Positions 5,802 to 12,831 of a stretch of DNA of 16,928 bases are shown in pieces (position 1 is the stretch's first letter; every line of letters starts with the position of its first letter). Position numbers and translations under genes: made by a program. The DNA comes from Hyphomicrobiales bacterium (lineage in GTDB: Bacteria > Pseudomonadota > Alphaproteobacteria > Rhizobiales > Xanthobacteraceae), in NCBI GenBank assembly GCA_003164375.1, contig PLTE01000221.1, forward strand, positions 19,981 through 36,908. The letters run 5' to 3'. The notes beneath the pieces were generated by a model, which searched no databases, was not told where the DNA came from, and saw only the letters and a program-made list of their open reading frames with translations.

Positions 5802-8144
5802 ATGGACGCCACCACCGACACCGCTCAGCACGTCGCCTATCATCCCCGCGTCGAGGACGACGTCCTGGTCCGCGGCCGCGGCCGCTACGCCGCCGATGCG
5901 CCGGTGCCGAACCAGGCTTATGCCTATTTCGTGCGGTCGCCGCATGCCTTCGCGCGCATCGTCTCGATCGACGTCAGCGCGGCCACGGAGGCGCCCGGGG
6001 TGATCGGCGTGCTGACTGCCAGTGACATGGTGGGCGTCGGCAATCTCGGCCGCCATCCCCCGGTCCCCGGCCGCGGCGGCAGGGCGCTGATCCTGCCGCA
6101 CCGGCCGGCGCTCGCCACCGAGCGCGTCATGCATATCGGCGAGCCGGTGGCGATGGTGGTCGCCGAGACCTTTGCCGCGGCACAGGACGCCGGCGAACGC
6201 GTTGCGATCGAATACGAGGAATTGACGCCGGTCATCGACGCCCGCGCAGCGCTCGCTGACGGCGCACCGCAAGTCTGGCCGCAGGCGCCCGGCAATGTCG
6301 CCGTCGACTGGCCGGGACCCAATCCCGATCCGGAGGCCAACGCGAGGAAGGTTGAGGAGATCTTTCAGTCCGCGAAATTTACCGCGCGCGTGATCCTGAT
6401 GAACCAGCGCATGGTCGGCAATCCGATGGAACCGCGCGGCGCCACCGCAAGCTACGACGCAGCGACCGATAGCTATCTGATGCGCGCCTGCTCGCAGGGG
6501 GCCGGCGCCATGCGCGACAGCATCGTGGCAGTCATGGGCCTGCCAAAGGAGCGCATCCGCGTCATCACCGAAGACGTCGGCGGCGCGTTCGGCATCAAGA
6601 CCGGGGCGTATCCGGAAAATATCGCGCTGTTGGTCGGCGCTAAGAAATTCGACCGGCCGATCCACTGGATGTCGACGCGGTCGGAAGTGTTCCTGACCGA
6701 CAATCAAGGCCGCGATATCCATTCGGAGGTCGAGCTGGCGCTCGACGAGAAAGGGAAATTTCTGGCGTTGCGGCTGCGCAATGTCGCCAATCTCGGCGCC
6801 TATGTCGGTCCGGTCGGCGCCAATATCCCGACCGCGAATTTCACCCGCTGCCTGCCCGGCATGTACGACATCAAGAATATCGATGTCGCGACAATCTGCG
6901 CTTTCACCAACACGATCCCGACTGCGCCCTATCGCGGTGCCGGCAGGCCGGAAGCTAGCTACGCGATCGAGCGCGTGGTCGACGAGGCGGCGCGGGTGAC
7001 CGGCATCGATCCGATCAAATTGCGCCGGCGCAATTTCATCAAGAAATCGGCGATGCCGTACAAGACCGCGGTCGGCACCACTTACGACTCGGGCGATTTC
7101 GAAACGATGTTCGACAAGACGCTAAAGCTTGCAGATTACGACGGCTTCAAAGCGCGTCGCCGCGCTGCGCAAAAGCGCGGCAAATATCGCGGTTTCGGCA
7201 TCTCCTGCATGCTCGAACATTCCGGCGGTTCGCCGGTCGAGAGTGCGTTGCTCGCCTTCCCCGGCGACGGCACGTTGCAACTGACGCTCAATGTGCAGAA
7301 TACCGGCCAAGGCCATGCCACGGTGTTTCCGCGCGTCATTGCCTCGCGCCTTGGGATTGCTGCGGACAAGATTACCCACCACCACGGCGATTCCTCAAAC
7401 GAACTGCCGGGCTACGCCTCGGTCGGCTCGCGCTCGGCGATGACGGCGGGGCACTCGATCGCCAACGCGATGGGCACCATCCTCCACAAGGGCAAGCCGA
7501 TCGCCGCCACGATGCTCGAAGCCAGTGAAACGGATATCGCCTACAAGGCCGGCAATTTCGAAGTGGTCGGCACCGATCGCCGCGTCTCGCTGTTCGAGGT
7601 CGCTTCTCACGCCGCCGCGCTGAAGAAGCGCGGGGACATTGCCGAAGACCTCGACACCAAGACCACGACCGAGACCCCGCTCACTTATCCCAACGGGGTC
7701 CATACCGCCGAAGTCGAGATCGATCCGGAGACCGGAGCCATCACGATTGCGACCTATACCGCGGTCGACGATTGCGGCTATGCGCTCGACCCCATGATCG
7801 TCGAAGGCCAGCTGCACGGTTCGCTCGCCGCCGGCCTCGGCCAGGCGCTGATGGAGAACACGGTCTACGATGAAAGCTCAGGCCAGCTCGTCACCGGCTC
7901 GTTCATGGATTACGCCATGCCGCGCGCCGCCGACATGCCGCCCTTGCGCGACGCCATGCATAATGTGCCGGCCACGACCAATCCGCTCGGCGTCAAAGGC
8001 GTCGGCGAAGCCGGCACGACGGCCGCGATCGCCGCGGTAATGAACGCGATCGCCGATGCGATCCCGAACGGCGCCGGCAATCATCTCGACATGCCCGCTT
8101 CGGCGCCGCTGTTGTGGCAAGCCTGCCAACGGGCCAAGGGGTGA
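5802..8144 (+). CDS. Molybdenum-hydroxylase large subunit (CoxL/XdhA type)
   Basis: This 780-residue protein is the molybdopterin-binding subunit of a xanthine oxidase/aerobic CO-dehydrogenase family enzyme. The N-terminal a/b-hammerhead domain (~15-150) contains RVEDDVLVRGRGRYAAD and SPHAFARI. The Mo-cofactor domain follows, with EDVGGAFGIKTG (257-268), APYRGAGRPE (375-384), the cofactor-contacting NTGQGHATVFPR and the C-terminal GVKGVGEAGT, whose Glu736 is the expected catalytic base. The loop is YRGAGR rather than the cysteine loop (AYRCSFR) of true form-I CO dehydrogenase, so this is a form-II-like enzyme hydroxylating a ring or aldehyde, not a proven CO oxidiser. The FAD-binding medium and [2Fe-2S] small subunits normally found beside it are absent from the window. 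Divergent from the amidohydrolase operon, it may act in the same pathway. Confidence 0.93.
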   Translation: MDATTDTAQHVAYHPRVEDDVLVRGRGRYAADAPVPNQAYAYFVRSPHAFARIVSIDVSAATEAPGVIGVLTASDMVGVGNLGRHPPVPGRGGRALILPHRPALATERVMHIGEPVAMVVAETFAAAQDAGERVAIEYEELTPVIDARAALADGAPQVWPQAPGNVAVDWPGPNPDPEANARKVEEIFQSAKFTARVILMNQRMVGNPMEPRGATASYDAATDSYLMRACSQGAGAMRDSIVAVMGLPKERIRVITEDVGGAFGIKTGAYPENIALLVGAKKFDRPIHWMSTRSEVFLTDNQGRDIHSEVELALDEKGKFLALRLRNVANLGAYVGPVGANIPTANFTRCLPGMYDIKNIDVATICAFTNTIPTAPYRGAGRPEASYAIERVVDEAARVTGIDPIKLRRRNFIKKSAMPYKTAVGTTYDSGDFETMFDKTLKLADYDGFKARRRAAQKRGKYRGFGISCMLEHSGGSPVESALLAFPGDGTLQLTLNVQNTGQGHATVFPRVIASRLGIAADKITHHHGDSSNELPGYASVGSRSAMTAGHSIANAMGTILHKGKPIAATMLEASETDIAYKAGNFEVVGTDRRVSLFEVASHAAALKKRGDIAEDLDTKTTTETPLTYPNGVHTAEVEIDPETGAITIATYTAVDDCGYALDPMIVEGQLHGSLAAGLGQALMENTVYDESSGQLVTGSFMDYAMPRAADMPPLRDAMHNVPATTNPLGVKGVGEAGTTAAIAAVMNAIADAIPNGAGNHLDMPASAPLLWQACQRAKG

Positions 8145-8156
8145 TCTAACGCCGTC

Positions 8157-8190
8157 ATTCCGGATCGCCGCGTGGCGGCGAGTCCGGAAT
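8157..8190. repeat. REP-like hairpin after the Mo-hydroxylase gene
   Basis: ATTCCGGATCGCCGC (8157-8171) pairs with 8175-8190, which is its reverse complement with one bulged G, leaving the three-base loop gtg. It starts 13 bases after the Mo-hydroxylase stop. Sequences of the GTCATTCCGG...CCGGAATC type are, as I recall, dispersed repeats in Bradyrhizobium and Rhodopseudomonas. No U-run follows, so it is a transcript-end stabiliser at most, not a classical terminator. Confidence 0.75.
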
Positions 8191-8209
8191 CACGAGCGCG
8201 GAGCTTCTC

Positions 8210-8962
8210 GTGACCGAAGTCAGATCCTCCCGCGAAATGCCGGTGCCGGCGGCGATTCCGATCCTGTTGAGCTTCGTCGCCGGCTATGTCGACAGCTATA
8301 CGTATCTGGCGCTGTTCGGGCTGTTCGTCGCACAGGTGACGTCGAGTTTTGTCCTCGCCGGAGCGGAGCTCGTCACCCACAATTACGGCATCGCCGGCAA
8401 GCTCCTGGCGCTGGTCACATTCATTGTTGCCGCCGCCGTGACCGCGGGCCTGGTCGGCCTGGCGCGGGAAAAAGGCCGCGCCGCGCTGCCGTTGATGCTG
8501 ATGCTCGAAGCAGCGTTGCTCATCGCCTTTGTCGCGCTGATCCTGTTCGGACCGGCGCTCACCGGCGCTGCGGACTGGCACGGCATCGTAGCCGGCCTGT
8601 TTGCCGCCATGGCAATGGGTGCGCAAAGCGTGCTGGTGCGGCTCCTGATGAAGGGCATCCCGCAGACCAACGTCATGACCGGCAACATGACGCAACTCGG
8701 CATCGCAATGACCGATCTCATTTTGGCTTGGCGGCGGCTGCGGCACAGCGGCCATACCAGGGCGGACTTGCGCGAATTCGCCGAAATCCGCCGCCAGCTC
8801 CTGACCGTGCTCTTTATCGCGCTCGGCTTTCTGGTTGGCGCGGCGGCCGGCGCGCTGGCCTTTGCCGTCACCGGACTGCGCGGCGCACTCCTCGCCGTCG
8901 CCATCGTCTGCGCACTGGCGCTTTGGGCGCTTGCTCGCGAGCGCGGAGCGCGGAGCCCTTGA
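8210..8962 (+). CDS. DUF1275 (YoaK-like) membrane protein
   Basis: This 250-residue protein has about six hydrophobic segments. It fits the DUF1275 family: the opening AAIPILLSFVAGYVDSYTYL with LFGLFVAQVTSSFVLAG (residues ~13-50) is the family's GYVDA...GLFVSFMTGN region. The middle segment IPQTNVMTGNMTQLGIAMTD is its second characteristic motif. Function is unknown; an inner-membrane transporter-like role is usually supposed. The start is GTG at 8210 with GCGGAG at about -10; no earlier start is attractive because the REP-like hairpin sits immediately upstream. Its last 95 bases overlap the 3' end of the MarR gene on the opposite strand. Confidence 0.9.
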   Translation: MTEVRSSREMPVPAAIPILLSFVAGYVDSYTYLALFGLFVAQVTSSFVLAGAELVTHNYGIAGKLLALVTFIVAAAVTAGLVGLAREKGRAALPLMLMLEAALLIAFVALILFGPALTGAADWHGIVAGLFAAMAMGAQSVLVRLLMKGIPQTNVMTGNMTQLGIAMTDLILAWRRLRHSGHTRADLREFAEIRRQLLTVLFIALGFLVGAAAGALAFAVTGLRGALLAVAIVCALALWALARERGARSP

Positions 8963-9446
8963 GCGGTCGCCGCGCCTCTTGCGGCCGGGATGGCGCCCGG
9001 CTGCGCTCATTGTTGAGATGCACGAGATGCCTCAACATCGCCATGAAGGCCTTGCGCTCGCCGGGCCTGAGCGGCGCCAGAATCAGCCGCTGTGTCGAGG
9101 CAACCGCGGGCTCAATGTCGCGGATCAGCCGGCGGCCAGACGGCGTGATGGACAGCGATTTGGTGCGTCGATCGATCGCGCCGTTGAAGCGCTTGATCAG
9201 CTTTTTCTTTTCCAAGCGGCCCACCACGTCGCCGATGGTCGAGCGGTCGAAGGCGATGATATTGCACAGCGCCGTTTGATCGATACCCGGATGATTGTTG
9301 ATGGCGACGAGAGCCGCATATTGCACCGGCGTGACGTCGAATTCCTTGGCCTGATCGAGGAACAGCGCAAAAGAAATCTGCTGCAGCCGACGAATCAGAT
9401 GGCCCGGCGTCTCGAGAAAGTGATTGTCGTCGTTTGACATCTGCAT
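8868..9446 (-). CDS. MarR-family transcriptional regulator with Arg-rich tail
   Basis: From the ATG at 9446 (or 9440, MSNDDNHFLE) the protein has about 190-192 residues. The winged helix-turn-helix is clear: FDVTPVQYAALVAINNHPGI, then DQTALCNIIAFDRSTIGDVV as recognition region, and RRTKSLSITPSGRRLI as wing and following helix. The frame extends further upstream to 9623, but that part crosses the presumed operator and lacks MarR similarity. MarR proteins are about 150 residues; here a tail of ~40 residues, very rich in Arg, Pro and Ala (ending RRRWRRRGVRRAVR), is read antisense to the DUF1275 gene. The gene is divergent from the HpaB-type oxygenase, the usual arrangement for a repressor relieved by an aromatic ligand. 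Confidence 0.9.
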   Translation of the reverse strand: MQMSNDDNHFLETPGHLIRRLQQISFALFLDQAKEFDVTPVQYAALVAINNHPGIDQTALCNIIAFDRSTIGDVVGRLEKKKLIKRFNGAIDRRTKSLSITPSGRRLIRDIEPAVASTQRLILAPLRPGERKAFMAMLRHLVHLNNERSRAPSRPQEARRPLKGSALRAREQAPKAPVRRRWRRRGVRRAVR

Positions 9447-9551
9447 TTCGCCAGTGAGAGTTTCATCGCCGCGGCCCGGCGACCCGCGTTTTCCAGGAGA
9501 CAGGGTTTGACGCCCAAGCCGGATTATCGGTACATTGTCCAAAATCATCAG

Positions 9552-9574
9552 TATGCTGACGAAATGCCAGCATA
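9552..9574. promoter_or_regulatory. Candidate MarR operator between regulator and oxygenase
   Basis: TATGCTG (9552-9558) and CAGCATA (9568-9574) are exact reverse complements separated by nine bases, a 23-base palindrome. The left arm lies within CAGTATGCTG, itself a near-palindrome. The element sits in the 212-base divergent gap, 106 bases from the MarR ATG and 85 bases from the oxygenase ATG. MarR dimers bind palindromes of about this size. Binding here is inferred. Confidence 0.5.
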
Positions 9575-9658
9575 ACAGGACTTGGGCATAAAGCCAAACT
9601 GCGCGGCCGACGGACGCAAGCAAAAAGCCTCACGCGGTTGGGAATCAGGGAGTAAACG

Positions 9659-11215
9659 ATGCCACAGCATCCCGAAGCGATCATCGCCGGCAAAAAGCGC
9701 CCGTTCACCGGGGCGGAGTTCCTGGAATCGCTGCGCGACGGCCGCGAGGTCTATATCTATGGCGAGCGGGTCAAGGACGTCACGACCCATCCCGCGTTCC
9801 GCAATTCGGCGGCTTCGGTCGCGCTGCTCTACGACGCGCTGCACGATGAAAAGACAAAGGACATGCTCACGGCGCCGACCGATACCGGATCGGGCGGCTA
9901 CACCCACAAATTCTTCAAGGCGGCGTATTCGCGCGAAGAGGTGATCGCGCAGCGCGACGCCATCGCCGCCTGGGCGCGCATCTCCTACGGCTGGATGGGG
10001 CGCAGCCCCGATTACAAGGCGGCCTTTCTCAACACGCTGGGCGCCAATGCCGAATTCTACGGCAAGTTCGCCGACAATGCGCGCGCCTGGCACAAGCGCG
10101 GCCAGGAGGCGGTGCTCTATCTCAATCACGCTTTGGTCAATCCGCCGATCGACCGCGCCAAGCCCGTCGAACAGGTCAAGGACGTCTATATCAACATCCA
10201 AAAAGAAACCGACGCCGGGATCTACGTGTCCGGCGCCAAAGTGGTGGCGACCAATTCGGCGCTGACGCAATATAATTTTCTCGGCCAGAATATGGGCCAG
10301 GAAATCACCGACCCGTCCATGGTGGTGATGTTCATCGCGCCGATGAATACGCCGGGCATCAAACTGATTTGCCGGCCGTCTTACGAATTCGCCGCCGCCG
10401 CGACCGGCTCGCCATGGGATTATCCGCTGACCTCGCGTTACGACGAGAACGACGCCATTTTCGTTTTCGACAATGCGTTCATCCCGTGGGAGAACGTCAT
10501 GATCCATCGCGACATCGAGCGGCTGAAGAACTTTTATCCGAAGTCCGGCTTCTTCAACGGCTTCACGCTGCAGGGCTGCACCCGGCTTGCGGTCAAGCTC
10601 GATTTCATCATCGGGCTGCTTTACAAGGCCGCGCGCGCTACCGGCGTTGAGAGCTTCCGCGGCGTACAGGCGCAGATCGGCGAAGTCATCGGCTGGCGCA
10701 ATCTGTTCTGGTCGCTCACCGACGCGATGGCCTGCAATCCGGAACCCTGGGTCAACGGCGCCGTTCTTCCCAATGCGCGGGGCTCGGCGAGCTACCGGCT
10801 GTTCATGACCGAGGCCTATCCCGCGGTGCGCAACATCGTCGAAAAGGTGGTCGCCTCGGGCCTAATTTACCTCCCGTCGCATTCGCGCGACTTCAAGAAT
10901 CCCGACGTCGACAAATATCTGGCGAAATATGTGCGCGGCTCCAACGGCATCGATTACAAACAGCGCATCAAGATCATGAAGCTCCTATGGGACGCCATCG
11001 GCACCGAATTCGGCGCCCGTCACGAGCTCTATGAGATGAATTATTCCGGCAGCCACGAACTGATCCGCGTCTTTCAGCTGCAACAAGCCCAAGGCAACGG
11101 CGTGCTCAAAGCGATGGAAGCGCTCGCTGACGCTTGCATGGCCGACTACGACGAGGACGGCTGGCTGCATCCGGCCTATCACACCAGCGATATTTCGCTG
11201 GTCGGCAAAGGCTGA
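9659..11215 (+). CDS. HpaB-family FADH2-dependent aromatic monooxygenase, oxygenase component
   Basis: This 518-residue protein matches the 4-hydroxyphenylacetate 3-monooxygenase (HpaB)/PvcC family in length and motifs. The N-terminal FTGAEFLESLRDGREVYIYG leads to VKDVTTHPAF. ARISYGWMGRSPDYKA (106-121) and KETDAGIYVSGAKVVAT (182-198) are family hallmarks for substrate and flavin contact. The C-terminal region has NYSGSHELIRVFQLQQAQ. Such enzymes use reduced FAD from a separate reductase to hydroxylate phenols (or related heteroaromatics) next to an existing hydroxyl. The reductase (HpaC type) is not in this window. The start is supported by GGGAG six bases before the ATG. Regulation by the divergent MarR gene through the palindrome at 9552-9574 is likely. 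The actual substrate is unknown. Confidence 0.92.
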   Translation: MPQHPEAIIAGKKRPFTGAEFLESLRDGREVYIYGERVKDVTTHPAFRNSAASVALLYDALHDEKTKDMLTAPTDTGSGGYTHKFFKAAYSREEVIAQRDAIAAWARISYGWMGRSPDYKAAFLNTLGANAEFYGKFADNARAWHKRGQEAVLYLNHALVNPPIDRAKPVEQVKDVYINIQKETDAGIYVSGAKVVATNSALTQYNFLGQNMGQEITDPSMVVMFIAPMNTPGIKLICRPSYEFAAAATGSPWDYPLTSRYDENDAIFVFDNAFIPWENVMIHRDIERLKNFYPKSGFFNGFTLQGCTRLAVKLDFIIGLLYKAARATGVESFRGVQAQIGEVIGWRNLFWSLTDAMACNPEPWVNGAVLPNARGSASYRLFMTEAYPAVRNIVEKVVASGLIYLPSHSRDFKNPDVDKYLAKYVRGSNGIDYKQRIKIMKLLWDAIGTEFGARHELYEMNYSGSHELIRVFQLQQAQGNGVLKAMEALADACMADYDEDGWLHPAYHTSDISLVGKG

Positions 11216-11247
11216 GCGGCGACGGCCGTCCAACAAAGCCGTAGGCC

Positions 11248-11280
11248 AAAAAAAGAGGCTCCGAGGGCACTCGGAGCCTC
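11248..11280 (-). terminator. Rho-independent terminator reading on the minus strand
   Basis: GAGGCTCCGAG (11255-11265) and CTCGGAGCCTC (11270-11280) form a perfect 11-base stem with loop GGCA. Seven consecutive A residues lie at 11248-11254, so on the minus strand the stem is followed by seven U: a textbook intrinsic terminator for leftward transcription. On the plus strand there is no U-run, but the stem could still protect the 3' end of the oxygenase mRNA, whose stop is about 40 bases before it. No minus-strand gene is recognised immediately upstream (11281-11589). Confidence 0.8.
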
Positions 11281-11589
11281 AGTTACACCACGAACCGTAG
11301 TCGCGCTGGGGGGAGGGTACGCGAGGTTCGGATCGGAGTTGGATCCCACAGCAATAATGGGCCTACAAGCAAACTCCGTGCCGGATTAGGCGCTCGCGCG
11401 TCTTGCCGATGAGCCTTGGCTGGAACTTCGCGCGCCATCGGGCATTTTTCGATATGCCGCAGACGACCGGCGGAAGAAGCGGCCGTGTGGGGTGTTATGG
11501 ACATATCGAGAAGCGGACGGCTTTGCTAAGCTCGCCGCGCCGGGCGCCGCAAGCGTGCAGAGCTTTTGCCACAAATATGGGCGGTCACC
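11281..11589. other. Intergenic region, possible minus-strand small RNA
   Basis: No protein gene is supported here. Short frames on both strands lack ribosome binding sites and protein-like composition. Because the strong minus-strand terminator at 11248-11280 needs a transcript, a leftward non-coding RNA starting somewhere between about 11,350 and 11,500 is a possibility. On that strand the segment just before the terminator carries a run CCCTCCCCCC (11312-11321), similar to the anti-Shine-Dalgarno loops of many alphaproteobacterial sRNAs. No convincing promoter was found. Confidence 0.3.
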
Positions 11590-11886
11590 ATGGTACGCCT
11601 TGCTTATGCCGATAGACTATCTCGTCGCTACCTGACCGGTATCGTTTTTGCGGCCAATATCGTTTTTGCAGCAGCGGTCGGCATTGGCGCGATCCCGCGG
11701 ATCGCGTCCGGGGCCGAGCCCAAAGACGGGATCGAGACCGGCGCGGTGTTCAAATTAGCGATGGGACCAACAAGCGCGGCGGCAAAGCCCGGCCCGCCGC
11801 CCGCCGCATCCGGGTCGACGGTTACGCCATCCGTGGAGCCGTCGCCAAAGCATCACCATCGTTCGAAGCACCGGCACACAAAATAA
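11590..11886 (+). CDS. Small exported protein with His/Lys-rich tail, unknown function
   Basis: From the ATG at 11590 the protein has 98 residues. Residues 1-16 are basic (MVRLAYADRLSRRYL), followed by a hydrophobic stretch (TGIVFAANIVFAAAVGIGAI) and a possible signal-peptidase site around IASGA-EP (~42-44). The mature part is Pro/Ala/Ser-rich and ends HHHRSKHRHTK, a basic, His-rich tail that could bind metal or anionic polymers. An earlier in-frame ATG at 11566 is possible but would put eight residues before the basic region. The ribosome binding site is weak (GGCGGT). I do not recognise a family. The reading as a periplasmic or cell-surface small protein rests only on the signal-like N-terminus. 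Confidence 0.6.
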   Translation: MVRLAYADRLSRRYLTGIVFAANIVFAAAVGIGAIPRIASGAEPKDGIETGAVFKLAMGPTSAAAKPGPPPAASGSTVTPSVEPSPKHHHRSKHRHTK

Positions 11887-11913
11887 TCGAGCGACGGCTC
11901 ACGGCGGACGGCA

Positions 11914-12831
11914 TTAGCGGCCCAGCCCGAGCAAACAAATATATTCCCAAGCCATCGTGGCGCCGGCGAGGGCGGTGATCTCGGCTGTGTCGTAGGCTGG
12001 CGCCACCTCGACCACATCCATGCCGACAAAGCGCAGCCCTGGGAGCCGCCGCAACACGGCCTGCACTTGCCAGCTTGCCAGTCCGCCGATCTCCGGCGTT
12101 CCGGTGCCTGGCGCAAAGGCCGGATCGAGCACATCGATATCAATGCTGAGATAGACCGGCCCGTCGCCGACAATCTCGGCGATCCGCTGGGCGACGGCCG
12201 CGGGGCCGATCTCGTGAAATTTTTGCGCCGTGATCGGCGTGACGCCGCGCGCCAGGGTCCAGTCGTAAACCTCACGCGGCACCGGCGAGCGGATGCCGAT
12301 CTGCACCATGCGCCGCGGATCGAGAAGGCCCTCCTCGATCGCGTGGTAGAACACCGAGCCGTGGCCGTAAGCCTGGCCGAAATTGTCGGGCCAGGTATCG
12401 ATATGGGCATCGAAATGAATAAGCGCCGGCGCGCTGTGCCGTTTTGCCAAGGCGCGCAACAGCGGCAGCGTGATGCTGTGATCGCCGCCTAACGCCACCA
12501 GGTGCTCGATGCCGCCCGCCTGTTGCTCGATCAGCGCCATGCTGGCGGCAAGGTCGCCCAGCGCCAATGCGAAGTCGCCGATGTCGGCCAAGGGCAGTGT
12601 TGTCGGATCGACCCAGTGCTGCGGATGCGCGCCGTCCACCAGCATCCGGCTGGCGCGGCGAATGGCGCCCGGCCCGAAGCGGGCGCCGCTGCGGTTGGTG
12701 GTGCCGAGGTCGAGCGGAATTCCGGCAATGCAGATCGGGGCTGAGCGGTCGCTGCGACGGCTGCCGAGGAATGTCGGCGGGATCGCATAGGTCGCCACTG
12801 CCGTCGTTGGCCCGGTCGTTGGCCCGGTCAT
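11914..12831 (-). CDS. speB: Agmatinase (ureohydrolase family)
   Basis: This 305-residue protein has all the signatures of the arginase/agmatinase family. GGDHSIT supplies His118; HFDAHIDT supplies Asp141, His143 and Asp145; SIDIDVLDPAFAPGTGTPE supplies Asp231 and Asp233. These six bind the two Mn ions that activate water for guanidine cleavage. The segment AYGHGSVFYHAIEEG (155-169) is like agmatinases rather than arginases. Together with the coupled arginine decarboxylase just upstream (ATGA overlap at 12828-12831), agmatine to putrescine plus urea is the expected reaction in the cytoplasm. Related guanidino-acid hydrolases (guanidinobutyrase, proclavaminate amidinohydrolase) are alternatives that cannot be excluded by sequence alone. 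The first codons contain a 12-base tandem duplication encoding TGPTTGPT. Confidence 0.9.
   Translation of the reverse strand: MTGPTTGPTTAVATYAIPPTFLGSRRSDRSAPICIAGIPLDLGTTNRSGARFGPGAIRRASRMLVDGAHPQHWVDPTTLPLADIGDFALALGDLAASMALIEQQAGGIEHLVALGGDHSITLPLLRALAKRHSAPALIHFDAHIDTWPDNFGQAYGHGSVFYHAIEEGLLDPRRMVQIGIRSPVPREVYDWTLARGVTPITAQKFHEIGPAAVAQRIAEIVGDGPVYLSIDIDVLDPAFAPGTGTPEIGGLASWQVQAVLRRLPGLRFVGMDVVEVAPAYDTAEITALAGATMAWEYICLLGLGR

Noticed and set aside
5781..6722. 313-residue minus-strand frame inside the Mo-hydroxylase gene
   Set aside because: Antisense to conserved Mo-hydroxylase coding sequence, no ribosome binding site, Asp/Arg/His-rich shadow composition.
5802..8144. Calling this gene a CO dehydrogenase (coxL)
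   Set aside because: The diagnostic cysteine loop of form-I CO dehydrogenase is absent (YRGAGR instead), and coxM/coxS are not present.
9548..10507. 319-residue minus-strand frame opposite the HpaB-type gene
   Set aside because: Antisense shadow of a well-conserved gene; no recognisable domain.
11283..11504. 73-residue minus-strand frame before the minus-strand terminator
   Set aside because: No ribosome binding site and unconvincing composition; an RNA is at least as likely as a protein here.
12796..12831. 12-base tandem duplication at the agmatinase start as a regulatory repeat
   Set aside because: Only two copies, in frame and within the coding start; slippage is sufficient explanation.
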